A DNA stretch of 64,000 nt from Candidatus Kapaibacterium sp. (GCA_025455065.1 JALONG010000028.1:1-64000); one strand, 5' to 3'. Positions 7,566-17,100 are shown, numbered from the stretch's first letter. The notes: generated from the sequence alone by a model not told the origin. Numbers and translations: made by a program.

Positions 7566-9440
7566 TTACTCCACTCGCTCCGGCTCCAAATGCCACTGCT
7601 CCGGTGAGCGCCAGAGGCTTGATTGCAACAACTCTCGCATCCAAATAAATTCTTTCGGCAGACGGTCATAGAGTTTCGCAAAAAGTTCTTCATGCGAGAG
7701 AACTTCCTGCTTCCAAGCTTCTCTGTCCACCGTCATCAGTTCGTCGAACTGCTCACGGGTGAAGGATTCAAGACCTTTCCAGTGCAAATCTTCGTAACGA
7801 GGCATCCACCCCAAGGGGCTTTCGCTGGCTGCGGCGCGACCATTGACGCGGTCCACAACCCATTTCAGCACACGCATATTTTCCCCGAAACCGGGCCACA
7901 TAAATTTCCCGTCCTTGTTTTTACGGAACCAATTCACCCCGAAAATACGCGGCGGATTCGGCAATTCGCGCCCTACTTGCATCCAATGATTAAAATAATC
8001 GCCCATATGGTAGCCGCAGAAGGGCAGCATTGCAAAAGGGTCGCGGCGCACTTGACCGATATTGCCAAAAGCAGCAGCCGTCATTTCCGAGCCAATCGTT
8101 GCTGCCAAATACACACCAAAATTCCAGTTCACTGCCTGATACACAAGCGGGACTGTCGAAGCGCGGCGACCACCAAAAACAAACGCTGCAATCGGCACAC
8201 CGTCAGGGTTTGCCCAATTCACGTCCATAACGGGGCATTGCGCCGCAGGTGCGGTAAAGCGGGCATTCGGGTGAGCAGCTTTGCGACCTTTTTCTTTGGC
8301 AATTTCCGGTGTCCACTTTTCGCCTTGCCAATCAATTAACTCCGGCGGTGGCGTGTCGGACATATCTTCCCACCACACATCGCCGTCCGGCGTAAGAGCG
8401 CAGTTCGTGAAAATGGTGTTGGATTTGATAGAATTCATCGCATTCGGATTCGATTTATATGATGTTCCGGGTGCAACACCGAAAAATCCCGCTTCGGGAT
8501 TAATCGCGTACAAACGCCCGTCGTCGCCGGGTTTAATCCACGCAATATCATCGCCGACGGTTGTTACTTTGTATCCGTCAAAGCCTTCAGGCGGAATAAT
8601 CATCGCTAAGTTCGTTTTTCCGCAAGCACTGGGGAAAGCAGCCGCAATATAAGTTTTCGTGCCTTTGGTATCTTCCATGCCCAAAATGAGCATATGTTCT
8701 GCCATCCAGCCTTCATCTCGCGCCATTGTCGAAGCGATGCGAAGTGCAAAACACTTCTTACCCAAAAGCGCATTTCCGCCGTAACCCGAACCGTAAGACC
8801 AGATTTCGCGGTCTTCGGGGAAATGGACGATGTATTTTGTATCTTTGTTGCAGGGCCAAGAAACATCCTTCTGTCCCACTTGCAACGGCGCTCCGACGGT
8901 GTGCATACACGGCACAAACTCACCGTCTTTGCCCAGCACATCCCACACTTTTTTGCCCATGCGGGTCATAATTTTCATGTTCACAACAACGTAAGGCGAA
9001 TCAGACAATTCCACACCAATTTGCGCAATCCGTGAGCCGAGCGGTCCCATGCTGAAGGGAACAACGTACATCGTGCGCCCTTTCATGCAGCCGTCAAAAA
9101 GCTTCCCAAGCGTTGTGCGCATTTCTTTCGGATTCACCCAATTATTCGTCGGACCGGCATCTTCTTTGCGGCGACTGCAAATGAAGGTACGGTCTTCCAC
9201 ACGGGCAACGTCGCTGGGGTCGGAAAGCGCAAGAAAACTGTTCGGGCGTTTTTCGGGATTGAGGCGTTTGAAGGTGCCGCTTTGTACCATTTGTTCGCAC
9301 AGCATGGCGTACTCTTCTTCCGAGCCATCGCAAAAATGCACAGCATCAGGCTTGCACAAAGCCACCATCTCGTGTAGCCATGTTGTGAATCGCTCGTTTT
9401 TCACGTAATCGGGAAGAGAAACATTGACCGTTGCGCTCAT
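7566..9440 (-). CDS. pckG: Phosphoenolpyruvate carboxykinase (GTP)
   Basis: 624 residues, full length for the GTP-dependent PEPCK family. It interconverts oxaloacetate + GTP and phosphoenolpyruvate + GDP + CO2 in the cytosol, linking the TCA cycle to gluconeogenesis. The PEPCK P-loop ([13 protein letters not shown], with the reactive Cys of the GTP class), the metal-binding VGDDIAW region and the FGGRR loop are visible. A GGAG Shine-Dalgarno match lies 5 bases before the ATG. The upstream region holds a 100-bp repeat element (9496-9595). The gene appears monocistronic, with a hairpin terminator downstream. Confidence 0.97.
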   Translation of the reverse strand: MSATVNVSLPDYVKNERFTTWLHEMVALCKPDAVHFCDGSEEEYAMLCEQMVQSGTFKRLNPEKRPNSFLALSDPSDVARVEDRTFICSRRKEDAGPTNNWVNPKEMRTTLGKLFDGCMKGRTMYVVPFSMGPLGSRIAQIGVELSDSPYVVVNMKIMTRMGKKVWDVLGKDGEFVPCMHTVGAPLQVGQKDVSWPCNKDTKYIVHFPEDREIWSYGSGYGGNALLGKKCFALRIASTMARDEGWMAEHMLILGMEDTKGTKTYIAAAFPSACGKTNLAMIIPPEGFDGYKVTTVGDDIAWIKPGDDGRLYAINPEAGFFGVAPGTSYKSNPNAMNSIKSNTIFTNCALTPDGDVWWEDMSDTPPPELIDWQGEKWTPEIAKEKGRKAAHPNARFTAPAAQCPVMDVNWANPDGVPIAAFVFGGRRASTVPLVYQAVNWNFGVYLAATIGSEMTAAAFGNIGQVRRDPFAMLPFCGYHMGDYFNHWMQVGRELPNPPRIFGVNWFRKNKDGKFMWPGFGENMRVLKWVVDRVNGRAAASESPLGWMPRYEDLHWKGLESFTREQFDELMTVDREAWKQEVLSHEELFAKLYDRLPKEFIWMRELLQSSLWRSPEQWHLEPERVE

Positions 9441-9741
9441 AAAAACTCCGTTGGATGAAAGGAAAAACTATCGTGAATTGGTGACAAGAGAGAAGTTATA
9501 CCAATTTACGTTGAGGATTGTACATTGTTTTTTTTAATGCTTTTCTCTGGAAACAGCATAAATACTCGCACAGACAAGAATGTCTGTGCCACTGAAGCCG
9601 GATTTTTTTGCACAGTTATCATTCCGAATGCAATTCCGCTTTGAGCGAAATTTTCGTACACGGCGCAAAGTTACAAAAGTTCGGATTACAACACTAGAAA
9701 AATTCACACTATCATTACATCTTCCTGCACATCAAAACCTT
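9441..9741. other. Spacer with a repeat element copy
   Basis: The 300-bp gap between pckG and the antiporter gene. It holds the pckG leader and a repeat element at 9496-9595 shared with the vapC/nitrilase junction near 33.2 kb. The remainder (about 9596-9741) shows no gene. Confidence 0.7.
9496..9595 (+). repeat. 100-bp repeat element, copy A
   Basis: Runs from TTATACCAATTTACG to GTGCCACTGA and matches 33167-33265 with only a few substitutions and a one-base length difference. The last part contains the palindrome CACAGACA-AGAA-TGTCTGTG (9569-9588). Sequence outside these borders is unrelated between the two sites, so the borders define a discrete element. No transposase is encoded, and it behaves like a REP- or MITE-type unit. 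Confidence 0.85.
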
Positions 9742-11370
9742 TCACCGCTCCGCCAAATCCATGCGCAACCGCGCCTCCTCCAAATCCAGTTCCCGTTCTA
9801 TCTTCCGTATCACTTCGTCGCTTGCTTTCCCTTCTTTGCGCAAAGTCTTCACAATAGTGCGTTCCACGTCAATCAATTCCATTTGCAAGGTCAAAAATTG
9901 ATTAAAGATATCGGTTGCGGTTAAAGGCGCGGAGGCGGCAGCATCAGTATTCGTGAGGTTTGTAGGTAAATCCGTTTGCTGAAGCCGCTTATATTTAATT
10001 TCGTATTTGTCCTTAATTCTCGCCAAAATACTTTCATTCACAAGCGCAAAATTATCCTCAATGTGAGCAATAGAGCCATTGACAACGTGCATCCGTGTTT
10101 CATATTCTTCCGCAAGCGGCGAATAGGCAGGCATTTTAAGGCGACGAATAAGCCAAGGTAGCGTTAAACCGAGCACAACAAGCGTAAAAATCACGACACA
10201 AAAGGTCAGAAAAATTATCAAATTTCGGTTCGGAAACGGCGTATTTCCACCAGCCGAAGAAGTTACGGTCAAAGGGATTGCTAAAGCGGCAGCCATCGAA
10301 ACCACGCCGCGCATACCCGCCCAACCGAAAATCACCATATTGCGCTTGTCAAACGCCTCGCGCTCTCGAATCCGCTTACTCAGAAGCCGCGGCAAGAGCG
10401 CCGCCGGAACAACCCACACAAAGCGCACCACAATCACTACCAAACTCACTGCCAAACCATACCACAAAAGCATCCCGAAAGGAATCGCTTCCAAACCCTG
10501 CATAGCGCGTGGTAATTGGAGTCCAATTAAAATAAACACCAAACCGTTCAGCACAAAAATGAGCATATTCCACACGCTGTATGCTTGAATACGGGAATCC
10601 GTCGTAAAAAAATCTGCCGAGCGATAGGACAGGTACAATCCTGCCGCAACCACCGCCAGCACGCCCGAAACGTGAACCGATTCCGCCAGCAAGTATGCCG
10701 CGTAGGGTGTAAGAACGGTCAGCGTCGTTTCGACATTTGCATCACACACAAAGCGCTCATGGATAAGAAACATCCCATACCCCACCAACAAACCAATAAC
10801 TACGCCACCTGCAACGACCACAACAAACTGCCCGCTTGCTTGCACGAGCGAAAACGCACCCGTCATCACTGCAGCAATGGCATATTTGTAGGCAATAAGA
10901 CCGCTAGCATCATTAAGTAGGCTTTCGCCTTCCAAAATAGCAATCATGCGGGGTTGCAGCCCTAAGCCCTTCGTTACTGCCGTTGCTGCGACGGCATCCG
11001 GCGGTGAGACAATCGCCCCCAACAGAAACGCTTCCGCCCAACCCAAACCCGGAATAAGCCAATGCGCAGCCACACCGACAAGCCCCGTTGTGAAAAATAC
11101 TAACCCAAACGCCGCCAGCGAAATTGGGCGTACACTTGCTTTGAACTCGTGCCAACTTGTGTACCATGCGGCAGAATACAGCAATGGCGGCAAAAACACG
11201 AGAAAAACGATATTCGGGTCAAGTGTAATCGTCGGAAGGTTCGGAATGAGGCTGATTCCCAAGCCGATGATGACGAGGGCAATGGGAAAGGGGAATTTCA
11301 GGCGGTCGCTGACAATAGCGAGAAATGTTACGCCGAAAAGCAGTAAAACGACGATGGCGATGTTTTCCAT
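9742..11370 (-). CDS. CPA1-family Na+/H+ antiporter
   Basis: 542 residues from ATG 11370 (a TTG at 11400 is weaker). About twelve hydrophobic membrane segments occupy residues 1-410. The ion-binding region FLLGAIVSPPDAVAATAV carries the paired acidic motif of monovalent cation/proton antiporters. The last 130 residues are a charged cytoplasmic tail rich in helices (LQMELIDVERTIVKTLRKEG), as in NhaP/YjcE-type antiporters. The predicted role is exchange of cytoplasmic Na+ or K+ for protons at the inner membrane, for pH and salt homeostasis. It lies directly downstream of the PD40 lipoprotein gene, with 33 bp between them. Confidence 0.9.
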   Translation of the reverse strand: MENIAIVVLLLFGVTFLAIVSDRLKFPFPIALVIIGLGISLIPNLPTITLDPNIVFLVFLPPLLYSAAWYTSWHEFKASVRPISLAAFGLVFFTTGLVGVAAHWLIPGLGWAEAFLLGAIVSPPDAVAATAVTKGLGLQPRMIAILEGESLLNDASGLIAYKYAIAAVMTGAFSLVQASGQFVVVVAGGVVIGLLVGYGMFLIHERFVCDANVETTLTVLTPYAAYLLAESVHVSGVLAVVAAGLYLSYRSADFFTTDSRIQAYSVWNMLIFVLNGLVFILIGLQLPRAMQGLEAIPFGMLLWYGLAVSLVVIVVRFVWVVPAALLPRLLSKRIREREAFDKRNMVIFGWAGMRGVVSMAAALAIPLTVTSSAGGNTPFPNRNLIIFLTFCVVIFTLVVLGLTLPWLIRRLKMPAYSPLAEEYETRMHVVNGSIAHIEDNFALVNESILARIKDKYEIKYKRLQQTDLPTNLTNTDAAASAPLTATDIFNQFLTLQMELIDVERTIVKTLRKEGKASDEVIRKIERELDLEEARLRMDLAER

Positions 11371-11403
11371 GAGAATTTGGCTGTGTGGTAAAAATGGCAA
11401 ATA

Positions 11404-12471
11404 CTAATACGGCGCTTGAAACGGCGGAATACCGACATAATACAAATCAAAACCGCCCTTGCCACCCGGTCTATTCGACGAAAAAATCATAAAGGCATTT
11501 TGGAAGCCGTAGAAATTTTTGACAACCGGACGATACTCGTCATAACGAGTATTGATACAGTCCCCGAAGTTTTGTGGCGCAGCCCAGCGCCCGTTTTGCC
11601 AGCGTGAAAAATACAAATCATATCCGCCAAAACCTCCCGGACGGTTCGAGGTAAAAACCAGAATATCGCCCAAAATAAACGGACATTTATCATCAAATGC
11701 CGACGAAAGCACGGTGTCTTTTTCTACGCCGGACATCGGTGGTGATTGCAATCGCGTCAGTATCCAAGAGGCTTGTGAAAGTTTGTAATGAAAAATATCG
11801 AACTGCTCTTCACGGTTGGAGCAGAAGTACAAGCGCGAAGTGTCCTGCGTCAGCGTCGGATAGGCATCGTCCGCAAAGGAGTTTGCGGCACTCAGCGCCT
11901 GAGGTGCGCCGAAATTCGTTTCGACATTGTTCGTATAGTAAATGTCCTGCTTCCCCTCACGGTTACTGGAGAACATCACGACATAGCCGTCATAGCCTAA
12001 GTTATTGGTCAGATAGTATCTCTGTCCATGCCCAAGAATAAGCGGACCCAATTCATCCGACACAGGTGAGTTTATATGCTCTAAGGCAGCCTGTAAATCC
12101 TGCTGATTGCTGCGCCCCGTCAGACCGGTGCCAAAGCGCACGGTCGTGTTTTCCTGTACAATCAAAACACCATTGGAGCGCTCCATTTTCACATCCAATA
12201 CTTTGTCAATCACGTCAAAATCCTGCCCCGTGCGGCGATTTGTCGAAAAATACAAAGGCAAGGTTTCCCCCAATACAGGCAGATATGCGGAGTTCATGTC
12301 ATCAAACGCTGAATTGATGCTCCCCAAATTTACGGGTGTTGTCGGAAAAACATTCACCCTGAAAACCACAGCATCGTAGCAACTTGAGAACATTACCGAA
12401 AGCAATAACGACAGTAGGAACAACGGAATAACACGGGATAGGCGAGATTGAATGACAATGGTGCGCATCAT
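11404..12471 (-). CDS. PD40/WD40-like beta-propeller lipoprotein
   Basis: 355 residues from ATG 12471. The signal peptide ends in a lipobox-like LSVMFSSC, so outer-membrane or periplasmic lipid anchoring is expected. At least five PD40 blades with the (F/Y)xSNR(x)G signature are seen: FSTNRRTGQDFDV, MFSSNREGKQDIYY, YFCSNREEQFDIF, VFTSNRPGGFGGYDLYF and IFSSNRPGGKGGFDLYY. Such propellers occur in TolB-like and OmpA-associated proteins of Bacteroidota, but no OmpA domain is present here. A structural or binding role at the envelope is inferred. Confidence 0.85.
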   Translation of the reverse strand: MMRTIVIQSRLSRVIPLFLLSLLLSVMFSSCYDAVVFRVNVFPTTPVNLGSINSAFDDMNSAYLPVLGETLPLYFSTNRRTGQDFDVIDKVLDVKMERSNGVLIVQENTTVRFGTGLTGRSNQQDLQAALEHINSPVSDELGPLILGHGQRYYLTNNLGYDGYVVMFSSNREGKQDIYYTNNVETNFGAPQALSAANSFADDAYPTLTQDTSRLYFCSNREEQFDIFHYKLSQASWILTRLQSPPMSGVEKDTVLSSAFDDKCPFILGDILVFTSNRPGGFGGYDLYFSRWQNGRWAAPQNFGDCINTRYDEYRPVVKNFYGFQNAFMIFSSNRPGGKGGFDLYYVGIPPFQAPY

Positions 12472-12591
12472 TGGGGCAAGGAAAACAGTCCGCAAAAAAT
12501 CCGTTACAAAGAGCAATATGCGGACTTGCAAGCACTTCACCAAAGGATTTTAGGACGGTAAATACAAAACGGAAGATTCCGACAAGCCTCA

Positions 12592-13608
12592 TCACACCTT
12601 CAAGACCAACTTCCCAAAATTCTCCCCGCGAAAGAGCATCAGCAATGCTTCGGAGAAATGTTCAATGCCTTCCACAACGTGTTCTTTCGGGTGCAGTTTC
12701 CCTGCCTGAATCCATTCCTGCATCTGTGCGCGAAATTCCGTAGCACGGTCGAAATAATCAAAGACGATAATACCTGACAAAGAGCCACGCGCCGTAACAA
12801 TTTTCATATAATTTTTCGGTCCCTGCGGCGGAGCAGGTGCGCCGTTTTCCAGCGTATTATTGTACTGCGAAATTGCTCCACAAATAACTACTCGTGCGCC
12901 CCGCGCAAGATTCACCAAGGCAGCATCGAGCGTGTCACCACCAACGTTATCGAAATACACATCCACACCGTTTGGAGCAAGTTCTTTTAGCGAAGCCGCA
13001 ATATCACTTGCTTTGTAATCTATCGCCGCATCAAAGCCGAGTTCATGTAACAAATATGCGCACTTTGCCTTGCCTCCGGCTATCCCAATCACGCGGCAGC
13101 CTTGCAATTTCGCTATTTGCCCCACCAGTGAACCCACAGCCCCCGCAGCACCAGAAACCAAGACCGTTTCATCCTCCTTTGGTTTGCCTTTGTCCAGAAG
13201 TCCCCAGTACGCCGTCATCCCGGGCATTCCCAGCGCGGCAATAGCACGGGGAAGTTCTTCGATATGTGCGGCAGGAGCAGTTTCCACGCCGTTTCCGTCC
13301 GAAATAGCAAACTGCTGAACGCCAAACATTCCCGTTACAAGCCTTCCCACAGGAAATGCCGCGTTCCGCGATTCAATAACTTCCCCGGCAGCGAAAGCCC
13401 GCATCACTGCACCGATTTCCACGCCTTTGATGTAGGTTGTGCCTTCGTTTATCCAGCCGCGCATGGCAGGGTCAATCGAAACATAATGCACCCTCACACA
13501 AAACTGCCCGTCCTCGCAAGGAGGGACGGGCGTTTGCTGAAGATTCCACATTGTGCCGTCGGGAAGCCCGACAGGGCGAAAAGCAAGATGAATACTCGTG
13601 TTTGTCAT
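12592..13608 (-). CDS. NADP-dependent oxidoreductase, zinc-free MDR family
   Basis: 338 residues. It belongs to the medium-chain dehydrogenase/reductase superfamily, in the branch of leukotriene B4 12-hydroxydehydrogenase, prostaglandin reductase and curcumin reductase. The N-terminal GroES-like part is followed by the nucleotide-binding motif VSGAAGAVGSLVGQIAK and GGKAKCAYLLHELGFDAAIDYK. The catalytic and structural zinc ligands of alcohol dehydrogenases are missing. The expected reaction is NADPH-dependent reduction of an activated enone double bond. The physiological substrate is unknown. A paired REP element follows immediately upstream. Confidence 0.9.
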   Translation of the reverse strand: MTNTSIHLAFRPVGLPDGTMWNLQQTPVPPCEDGQFCVRVHYVSIDPAMRGWINEGTTYIKGVEIGAVMRAFAAGEVIESRNAAFPVGRLVTGMFGVQQFAISDGNGVETAPAAHIEELPRAIAALGMPGMTAYWGLLDKGKPKEDETVLVSGAAGAVGSLVGQIAKLQGCRVIGIAGGKAKCAYLLHELGFDAAIDYKASDIAASLKELAPNGVDVYFDNVGGDTLDAALVNLARGARVVICGAISQYNNTLENGAPAPPQGPKNYMKIVTARGSLSGIIVFDYFDRATEFRAQMQEWIQAGKLHPKEHVVEGIEHFSEALLMLFRGENFGKLVLKV

Positions 13609-13650
13609 AATTATTAGACATTATCAAAGTTAGCGTATTGACCTCTTCAA

Positions 13651-13781
13651 CGTAGCACAGACATTCCTGTCTGTGTCCGAAATGAGCGAAACGAATAATC
13701 TGCGAGCTTATTATTATCAAAAATTTGCATCGTTTTACGCCTGTCGGCGTTAAGGACACAGACAAGAATGTCTGTGCTACG
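13651..13781. repeat. Paired palindromic REP-like element
   Basis: Two 28-bp inverted arms (13651-13678 and 13754-13781), differing at one position, surround a 75-bp spacer. Each arm contains its own palindrome, CACAGACA-N4-TGTCTGTG. The same palindrome occurs inside the 100-bp repeats at 9569-9588 and 33239-33258. The layout resembles bacterial interspersed mosaic elements built from inverted REP units. Confidence 0.85.
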
Positions 13782-13817
13782 AAGATATGTATGGACTCTT
13801 AACTTGGATAAACTCTA

Positions 13818-14726
13818 TTACTTCTTCTCCGCACGTTTTTTGTCAATATGCTTTTTGAACACTGTCCAGCTTGTTTCGTTAGGACGCTTGTCGTCAAGCG
13901 GTGGCGCGTGTTCGTAAAGTGGATAATTTTTGCGGATTTCTGCTTTGATTTCTTCCGGCATTTGGTCGAAATTTTTCATCTTTTTGCCATTACCCGAAAA
14001 AATTGCATACCCAACGCGGTCGCCCATTTCCATCCAAGGCAAAAATTTCGACACCCGCGTCCATGCGATAGTTACGTTCTCGGCGGTATTTTTCTCCGCG
14101 TTCAAAAGTTCTTCTTCATCAACGGCAAAATCAAAAATTTCCATTGCCTGATACGCCCCTCCAACATAGTCCTGATACTCACCCGCAAGCGGATTTGAGT
14201 AAAAAAGTGGTACTTCGCTGCCCTGCAAATACGTCCCGCCGATAAAGCGTCCGGGCAGTTGATATGGTTTGCCGCCTTCCATTGCATATTGTGGACCACG
14301 CGAGTTTACAGGGTCATTGGCAACATGGATAATTTCACATTCTTTGCCCGTCCAAGGATTCGTCCACGTGCGAAGAACTTGCTTTGTTTTCGGGTCCATG
14401 TAAAACAGCACTTCCCGCGAAACGTGGGCATATCCATAGCCTTTCACGCTATCCTGGTACGTCTTTGTAGCGCGGACGTTCATGCCTTGATAGGTAAAAA
14501 GCAAACGGTCACGCTCGCCCGGAATGCGGCTGTACACATTACCTTCCCACCAAAAGATAGATTCTTCGCCGTCTTTGAGGCTTGCCGTGATTTTCCTTGA
14601 GGCTTTGAGCGCATCTTCGGCTTTGGTGATGTCAAGTTTTTTTGCTTTCTTTTGCGCAATGCCGGGTACAGTAGCAAACATAACCGCAAGAGCGCATAGC
14701 GACAAGGTTTTGATTATTTTTTTCAT
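13818..14726 (-). CDS. Secreted DUF1838-family protein
   Basis: 302 residues. A signal peptide (MKKIIKTLSLCALAVMFATV, then PGIAQ) is followed by the DUF1838 pattern: DGEESIFWWEGNVYSRIPGE, LFTYQGMNVRAT, the FYMDPKTKQVLRTWTNPWTG segment and VANDPVNSRGP. The biochemical function of this family is unknown. In other genomes it is met beside SnoaL-like and lipid or xenobiotic genes. Here it follows the SusD/SusC locus and a LolA-like secreted protein on the same strand, so periplasmic processing of an imported compound is a plausible but unproven role. Confidence 0.8.
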   Translation of the reverse strand: MKKIIKTLSLCALAVMFATVPGIAQKKAKKLDITKAEDALKASRKITASLKDGEESIFWWEGNVYSRIPGERDRLLFTYQGMNVRATKTYQDSVKGYGYAHVSREVLFYMDPKTKQVLRTWTNPWTGKECEIIHVANDPVNSRGPQYAMEGGKPYQLPGRFIGGTYLQGSEVPLFYSNPLAGEYQDYVGGAYQAMEIFDFAVDEEELLNAEKNTAENVTIAWTRVSKFLPWMEMGDRVGYAIFSGNGKKMKNFDQMPEEIKAEIRKNYPLYEHAPPLDDKRPNETSWTVFKKHIDKKRAEKK

Positions 14727-14765
14727 AGTAGAATGTAGATAATTAAGTGAGAGAATGTGTTATCT

Positions 14766-15671
14766 TTATCTGCCCAAAGCTGAAAACTCGCTAAAAACAC
14801 TGTCTGCAATCGGCTTATTGACCTCAAATTCCTTCCAAACAATATCCGTCCATTTTACGCCATCGTAAAACAATTTGACGCGGCGAGGTTGAAGAAATCT
14901 GGGCTTGTCGTGCCAAGCAAAATCCGAATATGTGCGGTGATGAAATCCGCGCGGAGTCTTGAATCCCACATACCGAATAGCAAACGTACTTTTGTCAATG
15001 CCGAAATCGGTGCTGCTTTGCTTTGCGTCAATAATGCGGATAAGGTAGCAATCATGCCCCTCGAATTGGTCATCTGCCATGCGAACAAGGCGGAAAGCGG
15101 TGTCACGAGCAAAACGCAAAATACCAAACCCAAAATTATTTTCCCAAAGCGAAGCCTCACGTTGCGGCTCTGCAAGCGGGCTGTAATACTGTTTCGTGGT
15201 TTTGCCGTCGAAGGAAACTTGAAAATAGAGACTGTCTTGCGAAGTGTTACCCTGAATTGCACCTTTAGCCCTGTACAGCGCATCAAATCTCACTTTACCG
15301 TTTGCCTGATGTGCTGCCAGCGATTTGTCGGGATAGACGCGCCACATTTTGTACACGGGCAGTTCAATAGCATTGTCGGCTTTTCCTTGAAAATAAAACG
15401 TCGCAGAACCGCGTAAACACAGGGTTTTCGGACGCGCCCAGTTTTCACCTCCGGCGCGGGAAATTACGCTGTCAATGATTTGTGCGGGAGTGAGGTTTTG
15501 TGCGGGTTGCAGTCCCTCACCTAAATCCTCTCCCAGAGGGCGAGGACTTGAAGAACTCATAATTACAAGCCCCTCTACCTTTGGGAGAGGGGTTGGGGTG
15601 AGGGCAAAAAGTGCGGAAGCAAGAAGGCTGCTTGCAATCACAAACAGCCTTCCGAAAAAATAGATGCTCAT
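14766..15671 (-). CDS. Secreted LolA-like-fold protein carrying an in-frame repeat insertion
   Basis: 301 residues from ATG 15671. The signal peptide (MSIYFFGRLFVIASSLLASA) is followed by a peculiar segment, about residues 22-54, that spells LTPTPLPKVEG and PRPLGEDLGEGLQP. This is the translation of a palindromic intergenic-type repeat (15514-15604) lying inside the gene. After it comes a soluble domain (ITPAQ-like IIDSVISRAGGENW, YFQGKADNAIEL, DGKTTKQYYSPL, GHDCYLIRIIDAK) of the LolA/LolB-like outer-membrane lipoprotein-sorting type. The stop of susD lies 2 bp before the start, so the gene probably belongs to the SusCD operon. Confidence 0.72.
   Translation of the reverse strand: MSIYFFGRLFVIASSLLASALFALTPTPLPKVEGLVIMSSSSPRPLGEDLGEGLQPAQNLTPAQIIDSVISRAGGENWARPKTLCLRGSATFYFQGKADNAIELPVYKMWRVYPDKSLAAHQANGKVRFDALYRAKGAIQGNTSQDSLYFQVSFDGKTTKQYYSPLAEPQREASLWENNFGFGILRFARDTAFRLVRMADDQFEGHDCYLIRIIDAKQSSTDFGIDKSTFAIRYVGFKTPRGFHHRTYSDFAWHDKPRFLQPRRVKLFYDGVKWTDIVWKEFEVNKPIADSVFSEFSALGR
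15514..15604. repeat. CCCTCACC/GGTGAGGG palindromic repeat within coding sequence
   Basis: An outer arm CCCTCACCTAAATCCTCTCCC and a matching return arm, GGGAGAGGGGTTGGGGTGAGGG read as pieces, enclose about 45 bases. A relative lies between genes at 39448-39549. Here the element sits in the 5' part of a secreted-protein gene without breaking the reading frame. Confidence 0.8.
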
Positions 15672-15673
15672 AT

Positions 15674-16957
15674 TTAGCCACCGATATTGAGTTCGAGCGC
15701 ATTTGCCCAGCGTGTCCAGGCTTGCCCGTTCATTGCGGGGTTGCCCACAGACCAACGTCGTCCGCGCCCGATGTACTCATACCGCGCCACACGTTGAAGC
15801 GTAATTGTGGCATCGGTGGAAAGCGTCGTAGCGACTGCGGCGGGAATACGCCAACTTTGCAAGACAGCCGAAATTACTTCCGGCGCAGGACGCACACCGA
15901 GTTCAGCCTGCATAAGCGCCACTTCTTGCCACGAAATAAGCGGATAACGCACCGCAGGCGGATAAAAATAATTCGCCGGAGAAGCGGCTGTTGCGGCAAA
16001 CCAATTCGAGGGCGCACGACGCAGCGTATCAGCAGAAATGCGGTTTTGAACGAAATTTGCCGAATACCCATTTAAGTTTTGGAACGCAAAATAATTTCGC
16101 GCCGTCGGGTAAATCCCTGCTCCCGTAAGAGCGTCAATCGTGTTGTAGGAAAGTTCGCGCCCCGCGTCGGTGGCATCATATCCCGCAGCGAGGAATGGTG
16201 CGGCTTGTGAGCGTGTTCCTTGGTCGAAATGAATCATGCCGATAAAGGAATTAACGAATTTGCGAATTGCCGTGCTGTCTTGGGTGAACGTCCCCGGAGC
16301 CGCTCCGGCACGAACACCAAGCATTCCCGCAGGGCTGAAGCCCGTCGGAAGCGGCGAAGCATTCGCGTAGTATTCTGCAAACGTGGTGCGAGCTTGTTGC
16401 AAAAAGTCAATAGCGCGAGTTTTTGCTGCATCGGGCGTTAAACGCGCATTGGTCTTGGGTTCAACGATTTCCGCATAAAATTTCGCAAGGTCGCTGTAGA
16501 GCAACCCGCGTATAAGCAGCATATTTGCTCGCATGAGCGATTTTGCTTTGGCATCCTGCCCATCGTTAGTGCTGAAGCGATTTGCCGTCAAACCTTGTTC
16601 TACAACGTTTGTAAGGGCGAAGGTGTTGTACACGCCTGCCGCAATGGTTGAATTTTCGGTATTGTCCGGCGCGAGAGTGCCTTCATTGCTGATACGCACG
16701 GCAAAAACGAAGGACGGATTTTGGCGATTCGGGCTGAGTTCCTGTTCGCCCACAAGCGAAGCCGCCCAGCCGATTTCCTGATGCGCCGCAAACCCCGCCT
16801 TGAGCATCCCCGCAACCGCAAGAATAGTACCGTTGGCAGTTCCGGCGCGTTCTGAAGAAATAGCAACTTCGTCGTTGAGGACGCGCATATCGCACGCGCT
16901 TAGTCCAAGCATCGTTAGTGCGATTGCCGCGAGAAGGTGATAAAATCGTGTTTTCAT
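15674..16957 (-). CDS. susD: SusD/RagB-family outer-membrane nutrient-binding lipoprotein
   Basis: 427 residues from ATG 16957. The signal peptide ends in the lipobox LGLSAC, so the protein should be lipid-anchored on the outer membrane. Helix-rich sequence with TPR-like blocks (LMRANMLLIRGLLYSDLAKFYAE; AIDFLQQARTTFAEYYANA) and the C-terminal WQEVALMQAELGVRP and YEYIGRGRRWSVGNP segments fit SusD-like proteins. It works with the SusC channel encoded upstream to capture a ligand. At 427 residues it is somewhat shorter than many SusD proteins. The ligand is unknown; no glycoside hydrolase is nearby, so it may not be a glycan. Confidence 0.85.
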   Translation of the reverse strand: MKTRFYHLLAAIALTMLGLSACDMRVLNDEVAISSERAGTANGTILAVAGMLKAGFAAHQEIGWAASLVGEQELSPNRQNPSFVFAVRISNEGTLAPDNTENSTIAAGVYNTFALTNVVEQGLTANRFSTNDGQDAKAKSLMRANMLLIRGLLYSDLAKFYAEIVEPKTNARLTPDAAKTRAIDFLQQARTTFAEYYANASPLPTGFSPAGMLGVRAGAAPGTFTQDSTAIRKFVNSFIGMIHFDQGTRSQAAPFLAAGYDATDAGRELSYNTIDALTGAGIYPTARNYFAFQNLNGYSANFVQNRISADTLRRAPSNWFAATAASPANYFYPPAVRYPLISWQEVALMQAELGVRPAPEVISAVLQSWRIPAAVATTLSTDATITLQRVARYEYIGRGRRWSVGNPAMNGQAWTRWANALELNIGG

Positions 16958-16962
16958 AGTTA

Positions 16963-17100
16963 AAAGTATGAAGTATGAAAGATGAAACTTGAAGTAAAAA
17001 CTTGAAGAATAAAATTTGAAGCACGAAGTATGAAACACAAGAATTGATGCGGCATTGAACGCTTTTGAACTTTCATACTTTATACTTCATCATTCATACT
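16963..17100. repeat. Heptamer-type spacer repeat between susC and susD
   Basis: Multiple copies of words such as AGTATGA, AAGATGA and ACTTGAA occur at 16966-17035, and the reverse-complement words (TTCATAC, TTCATCA) at 17078-17100. The two halves could pair as a long imperfect hairpin in the susC-susD transcript. Confidence 0.7.
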
